From Schaalia sp. 19OD2882 (GTDB lineage Bacteria > Actinomycetota > Actinomycetes > Actinomycetales > Actinomycetaceae), in contig NZ_CP065521.1 of assembly GCF_018986735.1 (NCBI RefSeq), forward strand, positions 1,302,001-1,366,000: a stretch of DNA of 64,000 bases. The letters run 5' to 3'. Numbering within the stretch: the first letter of the stretch is position 1; each line of letters starts with the position of its first letter. A program made the position numbers and the translations under genes. The notes under the pieces are model-generated. The model did no database searches. It was not told the DNA's origin and saw only the letters and a list, made by a program, of their open reading frames with translations. Below are positions 25,081 through 37,040 of the stretch, one piece after another.

Positions 25081-26273
25081 GCGCCCACCGCAGCTCGCAG
25101 GAGTTCGACCTTGTCGAGACGTTCCCACGGAAGTCCCTCCCGTCCGAAGTGCCCGTATGCGGAGGTCTGCGTGTAGATCGGGCGCAACAGGTCCAGGTCC
25201 TCGATCATGCCGGCGGGCCGTAGGTCGAAGACCTCCTGCACGACGCGAGCGATGAGGGCGTCGTCGACCCTGCCGGTTCCGAAGGTCTGGGCGAGGACGC
25301 TCACCGGCCGGGCGCGTCCGATGGCGTAGGCCACCTGCAGTTCGCAGCGGTCGGCCAAGCCTGCTGCCACGATGTTCTTCGCGGCCCACCGCGCCGCGTA
25401 GGCGGCGCTGCGGTCGACCTTGGAGGGGTCCTTGCCGGAGAAGGCGCCGCCTCCGTGGCGCGCCATGCCCCCGTAGGTGTCGACGATGACCTTTCGGCCC
25501 GTCAGGCCGGCGTCACCGCCGGGCCCTCCGAGGACGAAACGACCTGAAGGGTTGACGAGCACCTGCATGTTCTCACGCGACAGGTCCAGGCCGGCCTCGT
25601 CCAGCACGTGGTCGACGACCAGGGCGCCGATGGCTGCTCGGAGATCTTCTTGACGGAGCTCGTCGTCGTGCTGGCTGGAGACGACCACTGTCTCGACACC
25701 GACGGGCCGGTCGCCCTCGTACCCCAATGTCACCTGGGTCTTGCCGTCCGGGCGCAATCCGAGGAACTCCCCGTCCCTGCGCACCTGGGCCAGGCGCTTG
25801 GCCATCCGGTGGGCCAGCCAGATGGGGGCCGGCATGAGATCGGGCGTGTCATTGCTCGCGTAACCGAAGATGACGCCTTGGTCCCCTGCGCCCTGTCGGT
25901 CGCGCGGATCGACGGAGGTCCCACCGCGCGCCTCCAGGGAGCTGGCCACCCCTCCCGCGATGTCGGGGCTCTGCGCACCCAAGGAGACGGACACGCCGCA
26001 AGAAGCGCCGTCAAAGCCCACTCGCGAGCTGGTGTACCCGATGCGGCAGATCTCCGAGCGGACGATGTGTGGGATCTCCACGTACCCCTCGGTGGTCACC
26101 TCTCCGGCGACGTGCACCAGCCCCGTGGTGACCATGGTTTCGACGGCCACACGGGCGTGGGGGTCCTGTTCGAGGATCGCATCGAGGATGGCATCCGAAA
26201 TCCGGTCGCAGACCTTGTCGGGGTGGCCCTCGGTGACGGACTCGGAGGTGAAGAGCTGGCGGTTCGTGGTCAC
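25077..26273 (-). CDS. metK: S-adenosylmethionine synthetase
   Basis: MetK makes SAM from methionine and ATP. At 398 aa it has the usual length, with the N-terminal [18 protein letters not shown], the P-loop-like [19 protein letters not shown] and the hexapeptide-type GVIFGYA. It sits between coaBC (stop overlap ATGA) and the VKOR gene, in the conserved actinobacterial order gmk-rpoZ-coaBC-metK-priA, with the VKOR gene added. Confidence 0.97.
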   Translation of the reverse strand: MTTNRQLFTSESVTEGHPDKVCDRISDAILDAILEQDPHARVAVETMVTTGLVHVAGEVTTEGYVEIPHIVRSEICRIGYTSSRVGFDGASCGVSVSLGAQSPDIAGGVASSLEARGGTSVDPRDRQGAGDQGVIFGYASNDTPDLMPAPIWLAHRMAKRLAQVRRDGEFLGLRPDGKTQVTLGYEGDRPVGVETVVVSSQHDDELRQEDLRAAIGALVVDHVLDEAGLDLSRENMQVLVNPSGRFVLGGPGGDAGLTGRKVIVDTYGGMARHGGGAFSGKDPSKVDRSAAYAARWAAKNIVAAGLADRCELQVAYAIGRARPVSVLAQTFGTGRVDDALIARVVQEVFDLRPAGMIEDLDLLRPIYTQTSAYGHFGREGLPWERLDKVELLRAAVGA

Positions 26274-27505
26274 CGTGTCATCGTACCCAGCACCTCGAGG
26301 GCCTCACGGAGCACGACCTCGGCCACGTCGTCCTTCGTGCCGGAGGCCTCCACCTGCACATTCCCTTGACGGTCGAGGACGTGGACGTGGTTGGGGACGT
26401 CCCCGAAGCCGTGTCCCCCACCCACACGATTGACGACCAGCAGGTCTGCTCCCTTGCGCAGGGCCTTGTCGCGCCCGAGGCGAAGGACCTCGTCGAGATC
26501 ACCGGTCTCGGCGGCGAATCCCACGACGACCCGCGGACGCACCTCGTCGGCGCACACACGTGCGAGCACGTCGCTGGTGCGCTCCAGGGCGATGACGGGG
26601 GCGCCTTGGGAGTTCGGGTCCTTCTTGATCTTGTCGGGACTGACCACGGCGGGGCGGAAGTCCGCCACTGCGGCGCTCATGACGAGCAGGTCCGTCGCGC
26701 CCTGGCGGGTGCGCACGGCCTCGTCCACGGATGCTGCGGTGGGTGCATCGACCACCTCGACTCCTGCGGGGAGCAGGTCGCCGTCCACATTGGAGGCGAT
26801 GAGGGTCACCTGTGCTCCGCGCCCTCGGGCGGCGCGGGCGATCGCGCAACCTTGGCGTCCGGATGAGATGTTGCCGATGAATCGGACGGGGTCCAGAGGT
26901 TCGCGGGTGCCGCCTGCGGTGACGAGGACGCGCAGCCCCCGCATGTCCTGCGCCTGTGCAGGGGTGCCACCGGGGACGGAGTCGAGCACCTGCAGCGCCT
27001 GGGCGACGATGTCCTCGGGTTCCGGCAGGCGTCCGACTCCGGCGTCCCCCGAACTCAGGTCCCCGCTGACCGGGTCGATGACGTGGATTCCTCGCGCGCG
27101 AAGTGTCGTGATGTTGTCGCGAGTTGCGGGTGAGGCCCACATTTGGGTGTGCATGGCGGGGGCAAGGACGACGGGGCACGAGGCGGCAAGGATTGTCGTC
27201 GTGAGCAGGTCGTCCGCCATGCCTGCGCGCACCCGCGCGACCAGGTCCGCAGTGGCGGGCACGACGAGGACGAGGTCGGCAGTGCGCGCCAACTCGACGT
27301 GGTCCGCCAGACCCGAGTCGAAGACCCCCGTGTGGACGGGGTTGCCCGACAGGGCGCTCCAGGTGGCGGCGCCGACGAAGGACAGGCTCGCAGGGGTGGG
27401 CACCACGTGCACATCCATCCCGGCCTTGACCAGGAGACGCAGGACGTGGGCCGCCTTGTACGCGGCGATGCCCGCACTGACTCCGAGGACGACCGATGCG
27501 GACAC
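26270..27505 (-). CDS. coaBC: Bifunctional phosphopantothenoylcysteine decarboxylase/synthetase CoaBC
   Basis: CoaBC catalyses two consecutive steps of coenzyme A synthesis. A 411-aa protein: residues about 1-185 form the flavoprotein decarboxylase CoaC ([25 protein letters not shown], the substrate-loop motif PAMHTQMW where PAMN is usual). The rest is synthetase CoaB ([39 protein letters not shown]). Its stop overlaps metK by 4 nt and it follows rpoZ closely. Confidence 0.95.
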   Translation of the reverse strand: MSASVVLGVSAGIAAYKAAHVLRLLVKAGMDVHVVPTPASLSFVGAATWSALSGNPVHTGVFDSGLADHVELARTADLVLVVPATADLVARVRAGMADDLLTTTILAASCPVVLAPAMHTQMWASPATRDNITTLRARGIHVIDPVSGDLSSGDAGVGRLPEPEDIVAQALQVLDSVPGGTPAQAQDMRGLRVLVTAGGTREPLDPVRFIGNISSGRQGCAIARAARGRGAQVTLIASNVDGDLLPAGVEVVDAPTAASVDEAVRTRQGATDLLVMSAAVADFRPAVVSPDKIKKDPNSQGAPVIALERTSDVLARVCADEVRPRVVVGFAAETGDLDEVLRLGRDKALRKGADLLVVNRVGGGHGFGDVPNHVHVLDRQGNVQVEASGTKDDVAEVVLREALEVLGTMTR

Positions 27506-27511
27506 GGGGCC

Positions 27512-27778
27512 TCAGGCGTCGGGGTTGGCCTCGAGGGTGAGCATGCCCTCGTCGATCTCGCGCAGGGCGATGGCCAAGGGCTTCTCATCCGGCTCGACCT
27601 CGACCACGGGGCCCACGACCTGGATCATGTTCTGCTCGAGCTGGAGATTGTAGGAGTTGATCTGTCGGGCGCGACGTGCCGCGAAGATCACCAACGCGTA
27701 CTTCGAGTCGACCCGGCTGAGCAGGTCGTCGATCGGCGGGTAGGTGATGCCCACGGGTTGTGCGACGATTCCGGACAT
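27512..27778 (-). CDS. rpoZ: RNA polymerase omega subunit
   Basis: An 88-aa omega subunit that binds the beta-prime C-terminus and aids polymerase assembly. It contains the signature [23 protein letters not shown] 27778 is preceded by AGGAGG at 7 nt, which excludes the 18-residue longer open frame. It lies between gmk and coaBC in the standard actinobacterial order. Confidence 0.95.
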   Translation of the reverse strand: MSGIVAQPVGITYPPIDDLLSRVDSKYALVIFAARRARQINSYNLQLEQNMIQVVGPVVEVEPDEKPLAIALREIDEGMLTLEANPDA

Positions 27779-27841
27779 TCGACTCCTCCTGGTTCCGAGG
27801 GTCCACGCGCTCGCCGATGCGAGGCGGACCACCCGGCGAGT

Positions 27842-28399
27842 CTACTCCAGCCCCATGAGTCGAGCCAGTTCCGACGCGGCCTGTTCGACGTCGACGTTGG
27901 TCACAACCGCGTCGAATTCGCCCATGGACGCCATCTCGGTCCGCGCAGTGGCCAGGCGTCGGGCGATGGCCTCAGGGGCCTCGGTTCCCCGCTCGACCAA
28001 GCGACGCTCCAGTTCTTCGGGCGAGGGCGGGGCGAGGAAGACGAAGAGGGCGTCCGGCATGGTGCCTCGCACCTGCCGGGCGCCCTCCAGGTCGATCTCG
28101 AGGATCACGGGATGTCCCTCCGCCAAGGCGTCGAGGACCGGTTGGCGGGGAGTTCCGTACTTGTCGAGGCCGAAGACCTGCGCCCATTCGAGCATTCCGC
28201 CCTCGGTGACGAGGGCGTCGAAACGCTGCGGTGAGATGAAGTGGTAGTGGACTGCGTCGACCTCGCCGACTCGTGGTGCACGGGTGGTGGCGGAAACCGA
28301 CAGGACGATCTGCGGGTGCTTCTCACGCAGACGCCGTACGACGGTTCCCTTTCCCACTCCACTGGGACCGACGAGGACGAGCAGGACGGGCGATGTCAT
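27842..28399 (-). CDS. gmk: Guanylate kinase
   Basis: Gmk phosphorylates GMP to GDP. A 185-aa protein with P-loop VGPSGVGKGTVVRRL at the N-terminus, GMP-binding motif ATTRAPRVGEVDAVHYHF and LID-region residues later. Both neighbours, mihF and rpoZ, are the expected ones. The start at 28399 has no clear Shine-Dalgarno; a CAGGAT hexamer lies 6 nt upstream and may serve a leaderless start. Confidence 0.95.
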   Translation of the reverse strand: MTSPVLLVLVGPSGVGKGTVVRRLREKHPQIVLSVSATTRAPRVGEVDAVHYHFISPQRFDALVTEGGMLEWAQVFGLDKYGTPRQPVLDALAEGHPVILEIDLEGARQVRGTMPDALFVFLAPPSPEELERRLVERGTEAPEAIARRLATARTEMASMGEFDAVVTNVDVEQAASELARLMGLE

Positions 28400-28426
28400 G
28401 GCCCCATCCTGCCATCGGGCCTCGTC

Positions 28427-28738
28427 TCAGCCGAAACGGCGAATGAGTTCGTCCCGTTGGACGGGTCCGAGCCCGCGTACGCGCCGTGAAGGCGCGATAC
28501 GGACCTCTTCCATGATGACGGCTGCGGTGTGCACACCGACCCGGGGAAGGGACTCGAGCAGGGAGACGACCTTCATCTTCGCCAAGGCCTCGTCATCCTC
28601 GGCGAGTTTGAGCACGTCGGAGAGCATGAGGTCCTTGTTCTTCAGTGCCGCTTTGACCTCTGCCCGACGACGACGTGCGCGTGTCGCCTTCTCCAGTGCC
28701 GCTGCGCGTTCTTGCGGGGTCAGATCAGGAAGTGCCAT
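28427..28738 (-). CDS. mihF: Actinobacterial integration host factor mIHF
   Basis: A 103-aa nucleoid-associated protein unrelated to HU-type IHF. It contains the helix-two-turn-helix DNA-binding region LPRVGVHTAAVIMEE followed by RRVRGLGPVQRDELIRRFG at the C-terminus. ATG 28738 follows a GGAGG site, so the 12-residue longer frame is not used. mIHF is essential in mycobacteria and always sits between pyrF and gmk, as here. Confidence 0.94.
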   Translation of the reverse strand: MALPDLTPQERAAALEKATRARRRRAEVKAALKNKDLMLSDVLKLAEDDEALAKMKVVSLLESLPRVGVHTAAVIMEEVRIAPSRRVRGLGPVQRDELIRRFG

Positions 28739-28830
28739 TGGAGTTCCCTCCTCGTGTTCTTGGTCACGTCTCACTCAGCATTGCACCACGACGTGAAACT
28801 TGCCCAGGAACGGGCGCTTCCGCGAGTCGC

Positions 28831-29685
28831 TCAACCGTCAAAGCCGAGGTCACGCACGGTCCGCACGTAGGCGGACCTCAAGGAGTCGGCGTCGGGCCCT
28901 GCGGACAGGACCGCTCTGGAGGTGGAGGCGAGCACTTGTGGCAATGATGCGCCAAAAACGGCTCTCACCTGCTCCGATCCGGCGCCTTGCGCGCCGACAC
29001 CCGGTGCGAGCACAGGGCCGGCGAGTGTGGTCAGGTCGATGTCGAGGTCATCCAGCGCAGTGCCGACCGTCGCGCCGATGACAACCCCGAAGGATCCCAT
29101 GTGAGTCGCATCACACTTTGTGTTCCATGGCGACAACTCGTCGACGATTCGTGCCGCCACCGATCGTCCATCCGATCCCACGCTGTGCTGCAGAGCCGCC
29201 CCCTCAGGGTTCGAGGTCAGAGCCAGTACGAATGCTCCACGGCCGGAGTCCAGGGCCGCTTCCAGCGCCGGCGTCAAGGACCCCAGACCCAGGTACGGCG
29301 ACAAGGTCACTGCGTCGCCGGCCAGCGGCGAGCCGTCAGTGAGGTAGGCCCTGGCGTATCCGGACATGGTCGAGCCGATGTCTCCGCGCTTGGCGTCCAC
29401 GATGCACGGTGTGCCCACCTCGCGACAGACCGACACCAGCGATTCCAGGGCGGACACTCCCCCGCTGCCGTACTCCTCGAAGAAGGCTGCTTGCGGTTTG
29501 AGGGCGCCCACGCACCCGCCCAACGCCTCGAGGACGATCTGGGAGAAACGGAGGACTCCTGTGGGACTGCGTTCGAGCCCCCATGCGTCAAGGAGGCCCG
29601 GATGAGGGTCGATCCCCACGCACACGGGCCCGTGTGCGGCCATCGACGCCGCAAGACGGTCCCCGAAAGGCATGACTGCACTCAT
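28831..29685 (-). CDS. pyrF: Orotidine 5'-phosphate decarboxylase (type 2)
   Basis: PyrF decarboxylates OMP to UMP, the last step of de novo synthesis. A 284-aa protein of the longer, mycobacterial-type family 2 with active-site block [10 protein letters not shown] and substrate contacts in [12 protein letters not shown] 29685 overlaps the carB stop (ATGA). Last gene of the pyr operon; pyrD and pyrE are not in the window. Confidence 0.95.
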   Translation of the reverse strand: MSAVMPFGDRLAASMAAHGPVCVGIDPHPGLLDAWGLERSPTGVLRFSQIVLEALGGCVGALKPQAAFFEEYGSGGVSALESLVSVCREVGTPCIVDAKRGDIGSTMSGYARAYLTDGSPLAGDAVTLSPYLGLGSLTPALEAALDSGRGAFVLALTSNPEGAALQHSVGSDGRSVAARIVDELSPWNTKCDATHMGSFGVVIGATVGTALDDLDIDLTTLAGPVLAPGVGAQGAGSEQVRAVFGASLPQVLASTSRAVLSAGPDADSLRSAYVRTVRDLGFDG

Positions 29686-32600
29686 GCGCGAACCCTCTCC
29701 TCGTCCCACTCCTGCAGGGAGCGCACCGAGCAGGGGCCCGACAGGATGACTTCGATGGCCTGGACCACCGCGTTGAAAGCCTGAAGGGTCGTGACAATGG
29801 TCTTGTCATTCGCCGTGGCCGCAGTGCGGATCTGGTAGCCGTCGTGCCTGTTCGACGAGGACTGGGGCGTGTTGACGATCATGTCCACCACGCCCTCGTT
29901 GATGAGATCCACGATGGTCGGCTCCCCATTGGGGCCGCGACCCTCCGAGGACTTGCGCACGATCGCAGCAGGAATCCCGTTGCGGTGCAGGACCGACGCC
30001 GTACCCTGGGTCGCGTAGATCTCGAAGCCCAGCTCCAGCAGACGCCTCACCGGGAACACGATGGCGCGCTTGTCCTGGTCGGCGATGGAGATGAAGACAT
30101 TGCCCTGAGTCGGAAGTTCGGCGAAGGCCGAGGACTGCGACTTGGCGAATGCCGTCGGGAAATTCCGGTCGATGCCCATGACCTCACCCGTGGAACGCAT
30201 CTCCGGACCGAGGATCGTGTCGACCACCGACCCGTCCGCCTTGCGGAACCGTTTGAAGGGCAGGACGGCCTCCTTGACGGCGATCGCCGCACCCTCGGCC
30301 AGTTCGCGCGCATCATGAGCCGGCAGGATCCCCTGCTCACGCAGGGAGGCGATCGACTCGCCGACCTGGATGAGCGCTGCGGCCTTGGCAAGAGGCACGC
30401 CGGTGGCCTTGGAGGCGAATGGCACCGTGCGCGAGGCCCGAGGATTTGCTTCGATGACGTAGAGGGTGTCGGAGAGTTGGGCGAATTGGATGTTGATGAG
30501 TCCGCGCACACCCACTCCGCGGGCAATGCGCTCGGTGGAGTGTGTGATCCGTTGGATCTCCCGAGCGGACAAGGTCATCGGTGGCAACACGCACGCCGAG
30601 TCGCCGGAGTGCACACCGGCCTCCTCGATGTGCTCCATGACGGCGCCCATGAACAACTCGGTCCCGTCGAAAAGTGCGTCGACGTCGATCTCCACGGCGG
30701 CGTCCAGGAAGCGGTCGATGAGCAGCGGGCCGCCTTCGAAGAGCTGGTCCAGGTCAGGGCGGTCCAGGTAGTCGCGCAGAGCCTCCGGCGAGTTGACGAC
30801 CTCCATGCCTCGACCTCCCAGGACGAAACTCGGGCGCACGAGGACCGGGTAGCCGACCTCCTCGGCGACCTCCAGGACCCGCTCCGGTGTGCGCGCCACA
30901 CCGTGGGCAGGTGCCGGGCACTCGGCCTCGGCCAGGACCTTTCCGAACTCCTCCCGGTCCTCCGCCAATGCGATCGACTCGGGTGTCGTGCCCAGGACGG
31001 GTACTCCAGCACGGGCCAGGTCCTGCGCCAAGGACAGGGGTGTCTGGCCGCCGAGCTGCACGATGACGCCCTTGACGGGGCCCGCGGCGCACTCGGCTCG
31101 GTACACCTCCAGCACGTCCTCCAAGGTGAGGGGTTCGAAGTACAGGCGATCGGAGATGTCGTAGTCGGTGGACACCGTCTCCGGATTGCAGTTGACCATC
31201 ACCGTGTCGAAGCGTTCCCGCAGGGCCGTCGTCGCGTGGACGCAGGAGTAGTCGAACTCGATGCCCTGACCGATGCGGTTGGGGCCGGCTCCCAGGATGA
31301 TGACGGCCTCCCGCCGGCGTGCGGCGACCTCGTTCTCCTCGTCGTAGCTGGAGTAGTGGTAGGGGGTGCGGGCGGCGAACTGGGCGGCGCAGGTGTCGAC
31401 CGTCTTGAAGACGGGGTGCACCTCGAATGCAGCACGGACCTCGCGCACAGTCGTCTCCGACAACCCCCGCAGATCCGCGATCTGGGCGTCGGAGAATCCA
31501 TGGCGCTTGGCCTCCAGCAGCAGCTCGCGGCTCAACGCGGGCGCCTCACGCAGGCCGGTGGCGACCTCGTCGAGAAGAACCATCTGGTCGAGGAACCACG
31601 GGTCGATCGCGGTGGAGGCGAAGAGGTCCTCGATGCTCGCCCCGCCGCGGATCGCCTGTTGGACCTGGACGAGACGCCCCTCGGTGGGCACAGCGGCCTG
31701 TCGGACCAGGGCTGCGGTCTGCTCCGCGTCGGGTGCGGGCCCGTTCCAGTGGAACTGGACGCCCTTCTTGTCAATGGAGCGCAGAGCCTTTTGGAGGGCT
31801 TCGGTGTAGTTGCGGCCGATGGCCATGGCCTCTCCGACGGCCTTCATCGAGGTCGTCAGGGTCGGGTCGGCCTCCGGGAACTTCTCGAAGGCGAAACGTG
31901 GGACCTTGACGACGACATAGTCCAGGGTCGGCTCGAAGGAGGCCGGCGTGGAGCCCGTGATGTCATTGGGGATCTCGTCCAAGGTGTAACCGGTGGCCAG
32001 CCTCGCAGCGATCTTCGCAATGGGGAAACCCGTTGCCTTCGATGCCAGGGCGGAGGAACGCGACACACGCGGATTCATCTCGATGACGATGACGCGGCCG
32101 GTGTCGGGGTGGACGGCGAATTGGATGTTGCAGCCGCCCGTGTCGACTCCCACCTCTCGAATGACGGCGATGCCGATGTCGCGCAACCGCTGCAGTTCAC
32201 GGTCGGTCAGGGTCAGGGCGGGCGCCACGGTGGTGGAGTCCCCCGTGTGCACACCCACCGGGTCCACGTTCTCGATGGAGCAGACGACGACCACATTGTC
32301 CGCGGTGTCGCGCATGAGTTCGAGTTCGTACTCCTTCCACCCCAGGATCGATTCCTCCAGAAGGACTTCGGTGGTGATGGAAGCGGCCAACCCCTGACCG
32401 GCGATGCGTTCGAGGTCGGCCGGAGTGTGGGCGAAGCCCGACCCCAGACCGCCCATGGTGAAGGAGGGGCGCACCACCAGCGGGTAACCGAGTTCGGCGG
32501 CGGCCGCATGGCACTCCTCCATGGAGTGGGCGATGAAACTGCGGGCCACCTCCGCGCCGCACCTTTCGACCACGCCCTTGAAGACCTCCCGGTCCTCGCC

Positions 32601-32975
32601 GGCCCGGATGGCCTCGATGTTCGCGCCGATGAGTTCGACCCCGTAGCGTTCGAGCACCCCGGCCTCGACAAGCGCCACCGCGGCGTTCAGGGCCGTCTGT
32701 CCACCCAGGGTCGGCAGGAGTGCGTCGGGCCGCTCCTTGTCGATGATCGCCGTGAGCACCTCGGTGGTGATCGGCTCGACGTAGGTGGCGTCGGCGATTT
32801 CCGGGTCGGTCATGATCGTCGCCGGATTCGAGTTCACCAGGACGACCCGCAGGCCCTCTTCCTTCAGGACCCTGCAGGCCTGGGTGCCCGAGTAGTCGAA
32901 TTCGCAGGCCTGGCCGATGACGATCGGTCCGGAGCCTATGACCAGGACGGAGGACAGGTCGGGACGACGGGGCAT
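29682..32975 (-). CDS. carB: Carbamoyl phosphate synthase large subunit
   Basis: CarB makes carbamoyl phosphate from bicarbonate, ammonia and two ATP. A 1097-aa protein with two tandem ATP-grasp halves ([10 protein letters not shown] and [11 protein letters not shown] are the paired signatures), an oligomerisation domain between them and a C-terminal MGS-like allosteric domain. Stop/start overlaps on both sides (carA TGATG, pyrF ATGA) couple translation. Length matches the family. Confidence 0.97.
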   Translation of the reverse strand: MPRRPDLSSVLVIGSGPIVIGQACEFDYSGTQACRVLKEEGLRVVLVNSNPATIMTDPEIADATYVEPITTEVLTAIIDKERPDALLPTLGGQTALNAAVALVEAGVLERYGVELIGANIEAIRAGEDREVFKGVVERCGAEVARSFIAHSMEECHAAAAELGYPLVVRPSFTMGGLGSGFAHTPADLERIAGQGLAASITTEVLLEESILGWKEYELELMRDTADNVVVVCSIENVDPVGVHTGDSTTVAPALTLTDRELQRLRDIGIAVIREVGVDTGGCNIQFAVHPDTGRVIVIEMNPRVSRSSALASKATGFPIAKIAARLATGYTLDEIPNDITGSTPASFEPTLDYVVVKVPRFAFEKFPEADPTLTTSMKAVGEAMAIGRNYTEALQKALRSIDKKGVQFHWNGPAPDAEQTAALVRQAAVPTEGRLVQVQQAIRGGASIEDLFASTAIDPWFLDQMVLLDEVATGLREAPALSRELLLEAKRHGFSDAQIADLRGLSETTVREVRAAFEVHPVFKTVDTCAAQFAARTPYHYSSYDEENEVAARRREAVIILGAGPNRIGQGIEFDYSCVHATTALRERFDTVMVNCNPETVSTDYDISDRLYFEPLTLEDVLEVYRAECAAGPVKGVIVQLGGQTPLSLAQDLARAGVPVLGTTPESIALAEDREEFGKVLAEAECPAPAHGVARTPERVLEVAEEVGYPVLVRPSFVLGGRGMEVVNSPEALRDYLDRPDLDQLFEGGPLLIDRFLDAAVEIDVDALFDGTELFMGAVMEHIEEAGVHSGDSACVLPPMTLSAREIQRITHSTERIARGVGVRGLINIQFAQLSDTLYVIEANPRASRTVPFASKATGVPLAKAAALIQVGESIASLREQGILPAHDARELAEGAAIAVKEAVLPFKRFRKADGSVVDTILGPEMRSTGEVMGIDRNFPTAFAKSQSSAFAELPTQGNVFISIADQDKRAIVFPVRRLLELGFEIYATQGTASVLHRNGIPAAIVRKSSEGRGPNGEPTIVDLINEGVVDMIVNTPQSSSNRHDGYQIRTAATANDKTIVTTLQAFNAVVQAIEVILSGPCSVRSLQEWDEERVRA

Positions 32976-34165
32976 CAGTTGCCCTCCTTGTGCGTGGTCA
33001 TGAGTTGGATGAAACGGTCGAAGAGGTGTTCCCCGTCATGGGGGCCGGCTGCGGCTTCAGGGTGGTACTGCACGGAGAAGGCCGGAAGGTCCATGGCCCT
33101 CAGTCCCTCGACGACTCCGTCGTTGAGGCACACGTGGGTGACCTCGACGCGCCCGTAGCGGCCGCCCTCGAAGGGGGCGGTGGAGGGGGCTCCGATCGGC
33201 GCGTCCACGGCGAATCCGTGGTTCTGCGAGGTGATCTCGACCTTGCCCGTGGCCAGCTCCTTGACGGGCTGGTTGACCCCACGGTGCCCGAAGGGCAGCT
33301 TGTAGGTCCCGTAGCCAAGCGCCCGGCCGAGCAGCTGGTGCCCGAAGCAGATGCCGAAGAAGGGGGTGCCGGAGTCCAGGACGGCGCGCAGCAGGTCGAT
33401 CTCGCGCTCGGCGCTGGAAGGGTCGCCCGGCCCGTTGGAGAAGAAGACCCCATCCGGGTGCAGCGCCTGGATCTCCGCCCAGGAGACGGTGTTGGGGACG
33501 ACGAGGACGCGGGCGCCGCGCTCGGCCAAGTGCTCCGGGGTGCGCGACTTGATGCCCAGGTCCACGGCCACGACAGTGACCAGGGGCTCACGTCCGGCGA
33601 AATGCCCCGAGGGTTCGAGGATGTAGGTGTGGGCCGTGGAGACTTCACCGGCCAGCGCCGCCCCCGCCATCCGCGGCTGCTCGACGACGATGCGCACGAG
33701 GGCGTCACGGACCTGGTCGCCCAGGTGTTCGGCGCCGGCGGGCAGGGCGTCGCCGGAGAAGATGCCGGCCCGCATGGCTCCCCGGGTGCGGATGTGCCGG
33801 GTGATCGCCCTCGTGTCGACCTCCGCGACACCGACGATCCCCTGCTGGATCAGTTCTTCTTCCAGGCCGCGCCGTGAACGCCAGTTGGAGGCGCGCCTGG
33901 CGGGATCGCGGACGACGTACCCGGCGACCCAGATCTTCGAGGACTCGGGGTCCTCGTCGTTCATGCCGGTGTTGCCGATGTGAGGCGCCGTCATGACGAC
34001 GATCTGGCGATGGTAGGAGGGATCGGTGAGGGTCTCCTGGTAGCCGGTCATGCCGGTGGAGAAGACCAGCTCCCCCAGGGTGCGTCCGCGCGCGCCCCAG
34101 GCGCGTCCGCGGAAGACCGCGCCGTCCTCGAGGACCAGAAGAGCAGTGTTCTCGCGCGCGCTCAC
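32975..34165 (-). CDS. carA: Carbamoyl phosphate synthase small (glutaminase) subunit
   Basis: CarA hydrolyses glutamine to feed ammonia to CarB. A 396-aa protein with an N-terminal CPSase small domain ([19 protein letters not shown]) and a class I amidotransferase domain with the nucleophile in [14 protein letters not shown] and the His/Glu pair in VQYHPEA. GTG 34165 overlaps the pyrC stop. The longer open frame to 34519 is an artefact. Confidence 0.96.
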   Translation of the reverse strand: MSARENTALLVLEDGAVFRGRAWGARGRTLGELVFSTGMTGYQETLTDPSYHRQIVVMTAPHIGNTGMNDEDPESSKIWVAGYVVRDPARRASNWRSRRGLEEELIQQGIVGVAEVDTRAITRHIRTRGAMRAGIFSGDALPAGAEHLGDQVRDALVRIVVEQPRMAGAALAGEVSTAHTYILEPSGHFAGREPLVTVVAVDLGIKSRTPEHLAERGARVLVVPNTVSWAEIQALHPDGVFFSNGPGDPSSAEREIDLLRAVLDSGTPFFGICFGHQLLGRALGYGTYKLPFGHRGVNQPVKELATGKVEITSQNHGFAVDAPIGAPSTAPFEGGRYGRVEVTHVCLNDGVVEGLRAMDLPAFSVQYHPEAAAGPHDGEHLFDRFIQLMTTHKEGN

Positions 34166-35484
34166 CGGTTCTCCTTGGCGATCGGCTCTCCTTGGGAGAC
34201 GGTGGCCACCCCTCGCAAGAACGTGTGGAGGACCTGTCCGGGCAGTTCGAGGCCGTGGTAGGGGCTGTTGGTCGAACGACTCCACTGGGTCGCGGAGTCG
34301 ACCGTGCGACGCACGGAGGGGTCCAGGATGGTGACATTGGCGGGAGCCCCTTCGACCAGACCTTGGCCCTGACCAGGGTCGCGTCCGATGCGCGCCGGGG
34401 TGGTCGACATGACCCGGGCGACGTCCTCCCACGTCATGCGACCGGTCTCCACCATGGTCGCGATGACGACGGGCAGGGCCGTCTCCAGGCCCGTCATGCC
34501 GAAGCTGCCGGCCTGCCACTCGCAGTCCTTGGACTCCAAGGGGTGCGGCGCATGATCGGTGCCGACCACGTCGATGGTCCCGTCGGCCAGGCCTTCACGC
34601 ACGGCTTCGACGTCCTCGGCGGTGCGCAGAGGGGGGTTGACCTTGTACAGGGGGTCGTAGGAACAGGCGCAGGTCTCCGTGAGCATGAGGTGGTGGGGGG
34701 TGACCTCGGCCGTGACATCCACGCCCATGCGCTTGGCCCAGCGGATGATCTCCACCGAGCCGGCCGTCGACAGGTGGCACACGTGCAGGCGTGATCCCAC
34801 ATGCTTTGCCAGCAGCACGTCGCGGGCGATGATCGCCTCTTCGGCGACAGCGGGCCAGCCCGGCAGTCCGAGTTCACCGGACAGGGGCGACTCGTTCATC
34901 TGGGCTCCCTCGGTCAGCGCGGGGTCCTGGGAGTGTTGGGCGACGACCCCGTCGAAGGCCTTGACGTATTCCAGGGCGCGGCGCATGAGGACGGGGTCGG
35001 ACACGCACTTGCCGTCATCGGAGAAGACCCGCACCTTGGCGCGCGATCGGGCCATGGCACCCATGGCCGAGAGCTGTCGTCCTTCCAGCGCCACGGTGAC
35101 GGCGCCGACAGGGCGCACATCGACCCAACCGGCCTTTCGTCCGAGCTCCAGGACCTGTTCGACGACGGAGGCCGTGTCGGCAACAGGGGTCGTGTTGGCC
35201 ATGGCGTAGACGCTCGTGTAGCCGCCGACGGCGGCCGCTCTTGTGCCGGTGAAGACGGTTTCTGCGTCCTCACCGCCGGGTTCACGCAGGTGGGTGTGGA
35301 TGTCGACGAGGCCGGGCAGGGCGATGAGGCCGTCGCAGTCGATGCGCTTCGGGTCATGTGCGCCCTTGCCTGCATCTGCGCCGATGGCGGCGATCACTCC
35401 GCCCTTGAGGAGCATGCCGGTGCGACCGGCTCCCACCAGGTCGACGCCGGTGAGGAGGATGTCGCGGGTCTGGGTGTCAGTCAC
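34162..35484 (-). CDS. pyrC: Dihydroorotase (class I type)
   Basis: PyrC cyclises carbamoyl aspartate to dihydroorotate. A 440-aa amidohydrolase with metal ligands in [12 protein letters not shown], His in VAQHSQD, His in HVCHLST and Asp in [11 protein letters not shown] 35484 overlaps the pyrB stop by 8 nt (GTGACTGA). The neighbours show it is the biosynthetic enzyme rather than another amidohydrolase. Confidence 0.95.
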   Translation of the reverse strand: MTDTQTRDILLTGVDLVGAGRTGMLLKGGVIAAIGADAGKGAHDPKRIDCDGLIALPGLVDIHTHLREPGGEDAETVFTGTRAAAVGGYTSVYAMANTTPVADTASVVEQVLELGRKAGWVDVRPVGAVTVALEGRQLSAMGAMARSRAKVRVFSDDGKCVSDPVLMRRALEYVKAFDGVVAQHSQDPALTEGAQMNESPLSGELGLPGWPAVAEEAIIARDVLLAKHVGSRLHVCHLSTAGSVEIIRWAKRMGVDVTAEVTPHHLMLTETCACSYDPLYKVNPPLRTAEDVEAVREGLADGTIDVVGTDHAPHPLESKDCEWQAGSFGMTGLETALPVVIATMVETGRMTWEDVARVMSTTPARIGRDPGQGQGLVEGAPANVTILDPSVRRTVDSATQWSRSTNSPYHGLELPGQVLHTFLRGVATVSQGEPIAKENR

Positions 35485-36469
35485 GGGTGTTTCCTTCCGG
35501 CGCGAGCAGCAGGTAGAGGGCGGCCATTCGGACGCAGACTCCGTTCGAGACCTGTTCGACGATGACGGATCGCGGGGAGTCTGCCGCCTCCGCACAGATC
35601 TCCAGCCCGCGGTTCATGGGGCCGGGGTGCATGACGATGGTGCGCTGGTCGAGTCGCTCGAAGCGCTGTCGGTCCAGGCCGTAGGCGGAGTGGTACTCCC
35701 CCGGCGAGGGGAAGAAGCCTCCGCCGGCACTGCTCATGCGTTCACGTTGGACCCGCAGCATCATGATGGCGTCGGGGTCGGAGTCGATGGCCGCGTCCAG
35801 GTCGTACTCGACCGTGCACTTCCATCCGTCCACGCCCACCGGCAGCAGTGTCGGGGGTGCCACCAAGGTGACGTCGGCACCGAGCAGGCCCAACAGGTCG
35901 ACGTTGGAACGGGCCACCCGCGAGTGCAGCACGTCCCCGACGATGACGACTTTGGCTCCGCTCAGGTCGGTGCCCGGAGCCACGGGGGCCACGGTCGGGT
36001 CCGGGACCTCCCGGTTGAAGTGCCTCCGCAGGGTCATGGCGTCGAGCAGCGCCTGGGTGGGGTGCTGGTGGGTGCCGTCCCCGGCGTTGAGCACGGGCAG
36101 GTTCATCCAGCCGGCGTGGGCCAGGCGGTGCGCGGCACCTGAGGAGGAGTGGCGCACGATGACGGCATCGGCGCCCATGGCCTGCAGGGTCAGGGCCGTG
36201 TCCTTGAGGGACTCGCCTTTGGAGACGGAGGAGCCCTTGGCGGAGAAGTTGATGACGTCGGCGCTCAGGCGTTTGGCTGCGGCCTCGAAGGAGAGTCTGG
36301 TGCGTGTGGAGTCCTCGAAGAAGAGGTTGACCACGGTGCGTCCGTGCAGGGTCGGCAGTTTCTTCACGCGTCGTGACTGGGTGGCGGCCATCTGTTCGGC
36401 CGTGTCCAGAAGGAGGAGCGCATCGCGGTATTCGAGGTCGCGGATGGAGATGAGGTGGTCCAGGCTCAT
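35477..36469 (-). CDS. pyrB: Aspartate carbamoyltransferase catalytic subunit
   Basis: PyrB condenses carbamoyl phosphate with aspartate. A 330-aa protein with carbamoyl-phosphate motif [28 protein letters not shown] and the aspartate-loop [10 protein letters not shown]. No pyrI regulatory subunit is present, as usual in actinobacteria. ATG 36469 is 1 nt from the pyrR stop. Confidence 0.96.
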   Translation of the reverse strand: MSLDHLISIRDLEYRDALLLLDTAEQMAATQSRRVKKLPTLHGRTVVNLFFEDSTRTRLSFEAAAKRLSADVINFSAKGSSVSKGESLKDTALTLQAMGADAVIVRHSSSGAAHRLAHAGWMNLPVLNAGDGTHQHPTQALLDAMTLRRHFNREVPDPTVAPVAPGTDLSGAKVVIVGDVLHSRVARSNVDLLGLLGADVTLVAPPTLLPVGVDGWKCTVEYDLDAAIDSDPDAIMMLRVQRERMSSAGGGFFPSPGEYHSAYGLDRQRFERLDQRTIVMHPGPMNRGLEICAEAADSPRSVIVEQVSNGVCVRMAALYLLLAPEGNTRD

Positions 36470-36470
36470 G

Positions 36471-37028
36471 TCACGCCTTCTTCCCGAGGAGCACGCCGTC
36501 ACGGCCGTCGGTCTCTGCCAGCAGGATGGTCACGGTTTCGCTGCGGGAGGTCGGCAGGTTCTTGCCCACGTAGTCGGGTCGGATGGGCAGCTCCCGGTGC
36601 CCGCGATCGACGAGGACGGCCAGTTGGACCGCACGTGGGCGTCCCAAAGCTCCGAGGGCGTCCAGGGCGGCCTTGATCGTGCGGCCCGTGTACAGGACGT
36701 CGTCGACGAGGACGACGGTGCGCCCCTCGACGCCGGCCCGGGGAACCGTGCTCTGCTTGGGGGCGCGAAGCGGGTGGTCGGCGAGATCGTCGCGGTACAT
36801 CGTCGTGTCGACGACGGCCAGGTCGGGGGCGGATCCGGAGATTTCGGTGAGTTTGGCGACGAGTCGCCGCGCCAGGTGGGCGCCGCCCGTGGGGATTCCG
36901 GCGATGACGAGGTCGCCGCCGTGGTTCTTCTCGACGATCTCGAAGGCGATGCGGGTCAGTGACCTGGAGATGTCCTCGGCTCCGAGGACCTCCTTCACGT
37001 CGCCGTGAACAGGGTGCACAGTGTCCAT
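36471..37028 (-). CDS. pyrR: Pyrimidine operon regulator and uracil phosphoribosyltransferase PyrR
   Basis: PyrR binds pyr mRNA when UMP or UTP is high and has residual UPRTase activity. A 185-aa PRTase-fold protein with the PRPP loop [19 protein letters not shown] and the nucleotide-flap region [11 protein letters not shown] 37028 follows AAGGAGG by 5-6 nt. It heads the six-gene operon and has a PyrR-type RNA hairpin in its own leader, implying autoregulation of the whole operon. Confidence 0.96.
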   Translation of the reverse strand: MDTVHPVHGDVKEVLGAEDISRSLTRIAFEIVEKNHGGDLVIAGIPTGGAHLARRLVAKLTEISGSAPDLAVVDTTMYRDDLADHPLRAPKQSTVPRAGVEGRTVVLVDDVLYTGRTIKAALDALGALGRPRAVQLAVLVDRGHRELPIRPDYVGKNLPTSRSETVTILLAETDGRDGVLLGKKA

Positions 37029-37033
37029 GCGGA

Positions 37034-37040
37034 CCTCCTT
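37034..37040 (-). promoter_or_regulatory. pyrR Shine-Dalgarno next to the PyrR-binding hairpin
   Basis: AAGGAGG on the minus strand, beginning immediately 3' of the hairpin below, so protein-bound RNA could block ribosome access. Confidence 0.6.

Noticed and set aside
29844..33158. 1104-codon + strand open frame opposite carB and carA
   Set aside because: It is a mirror frame of the high-GC codon pattern of carB; no ribosome binding site and no recognisable domain.
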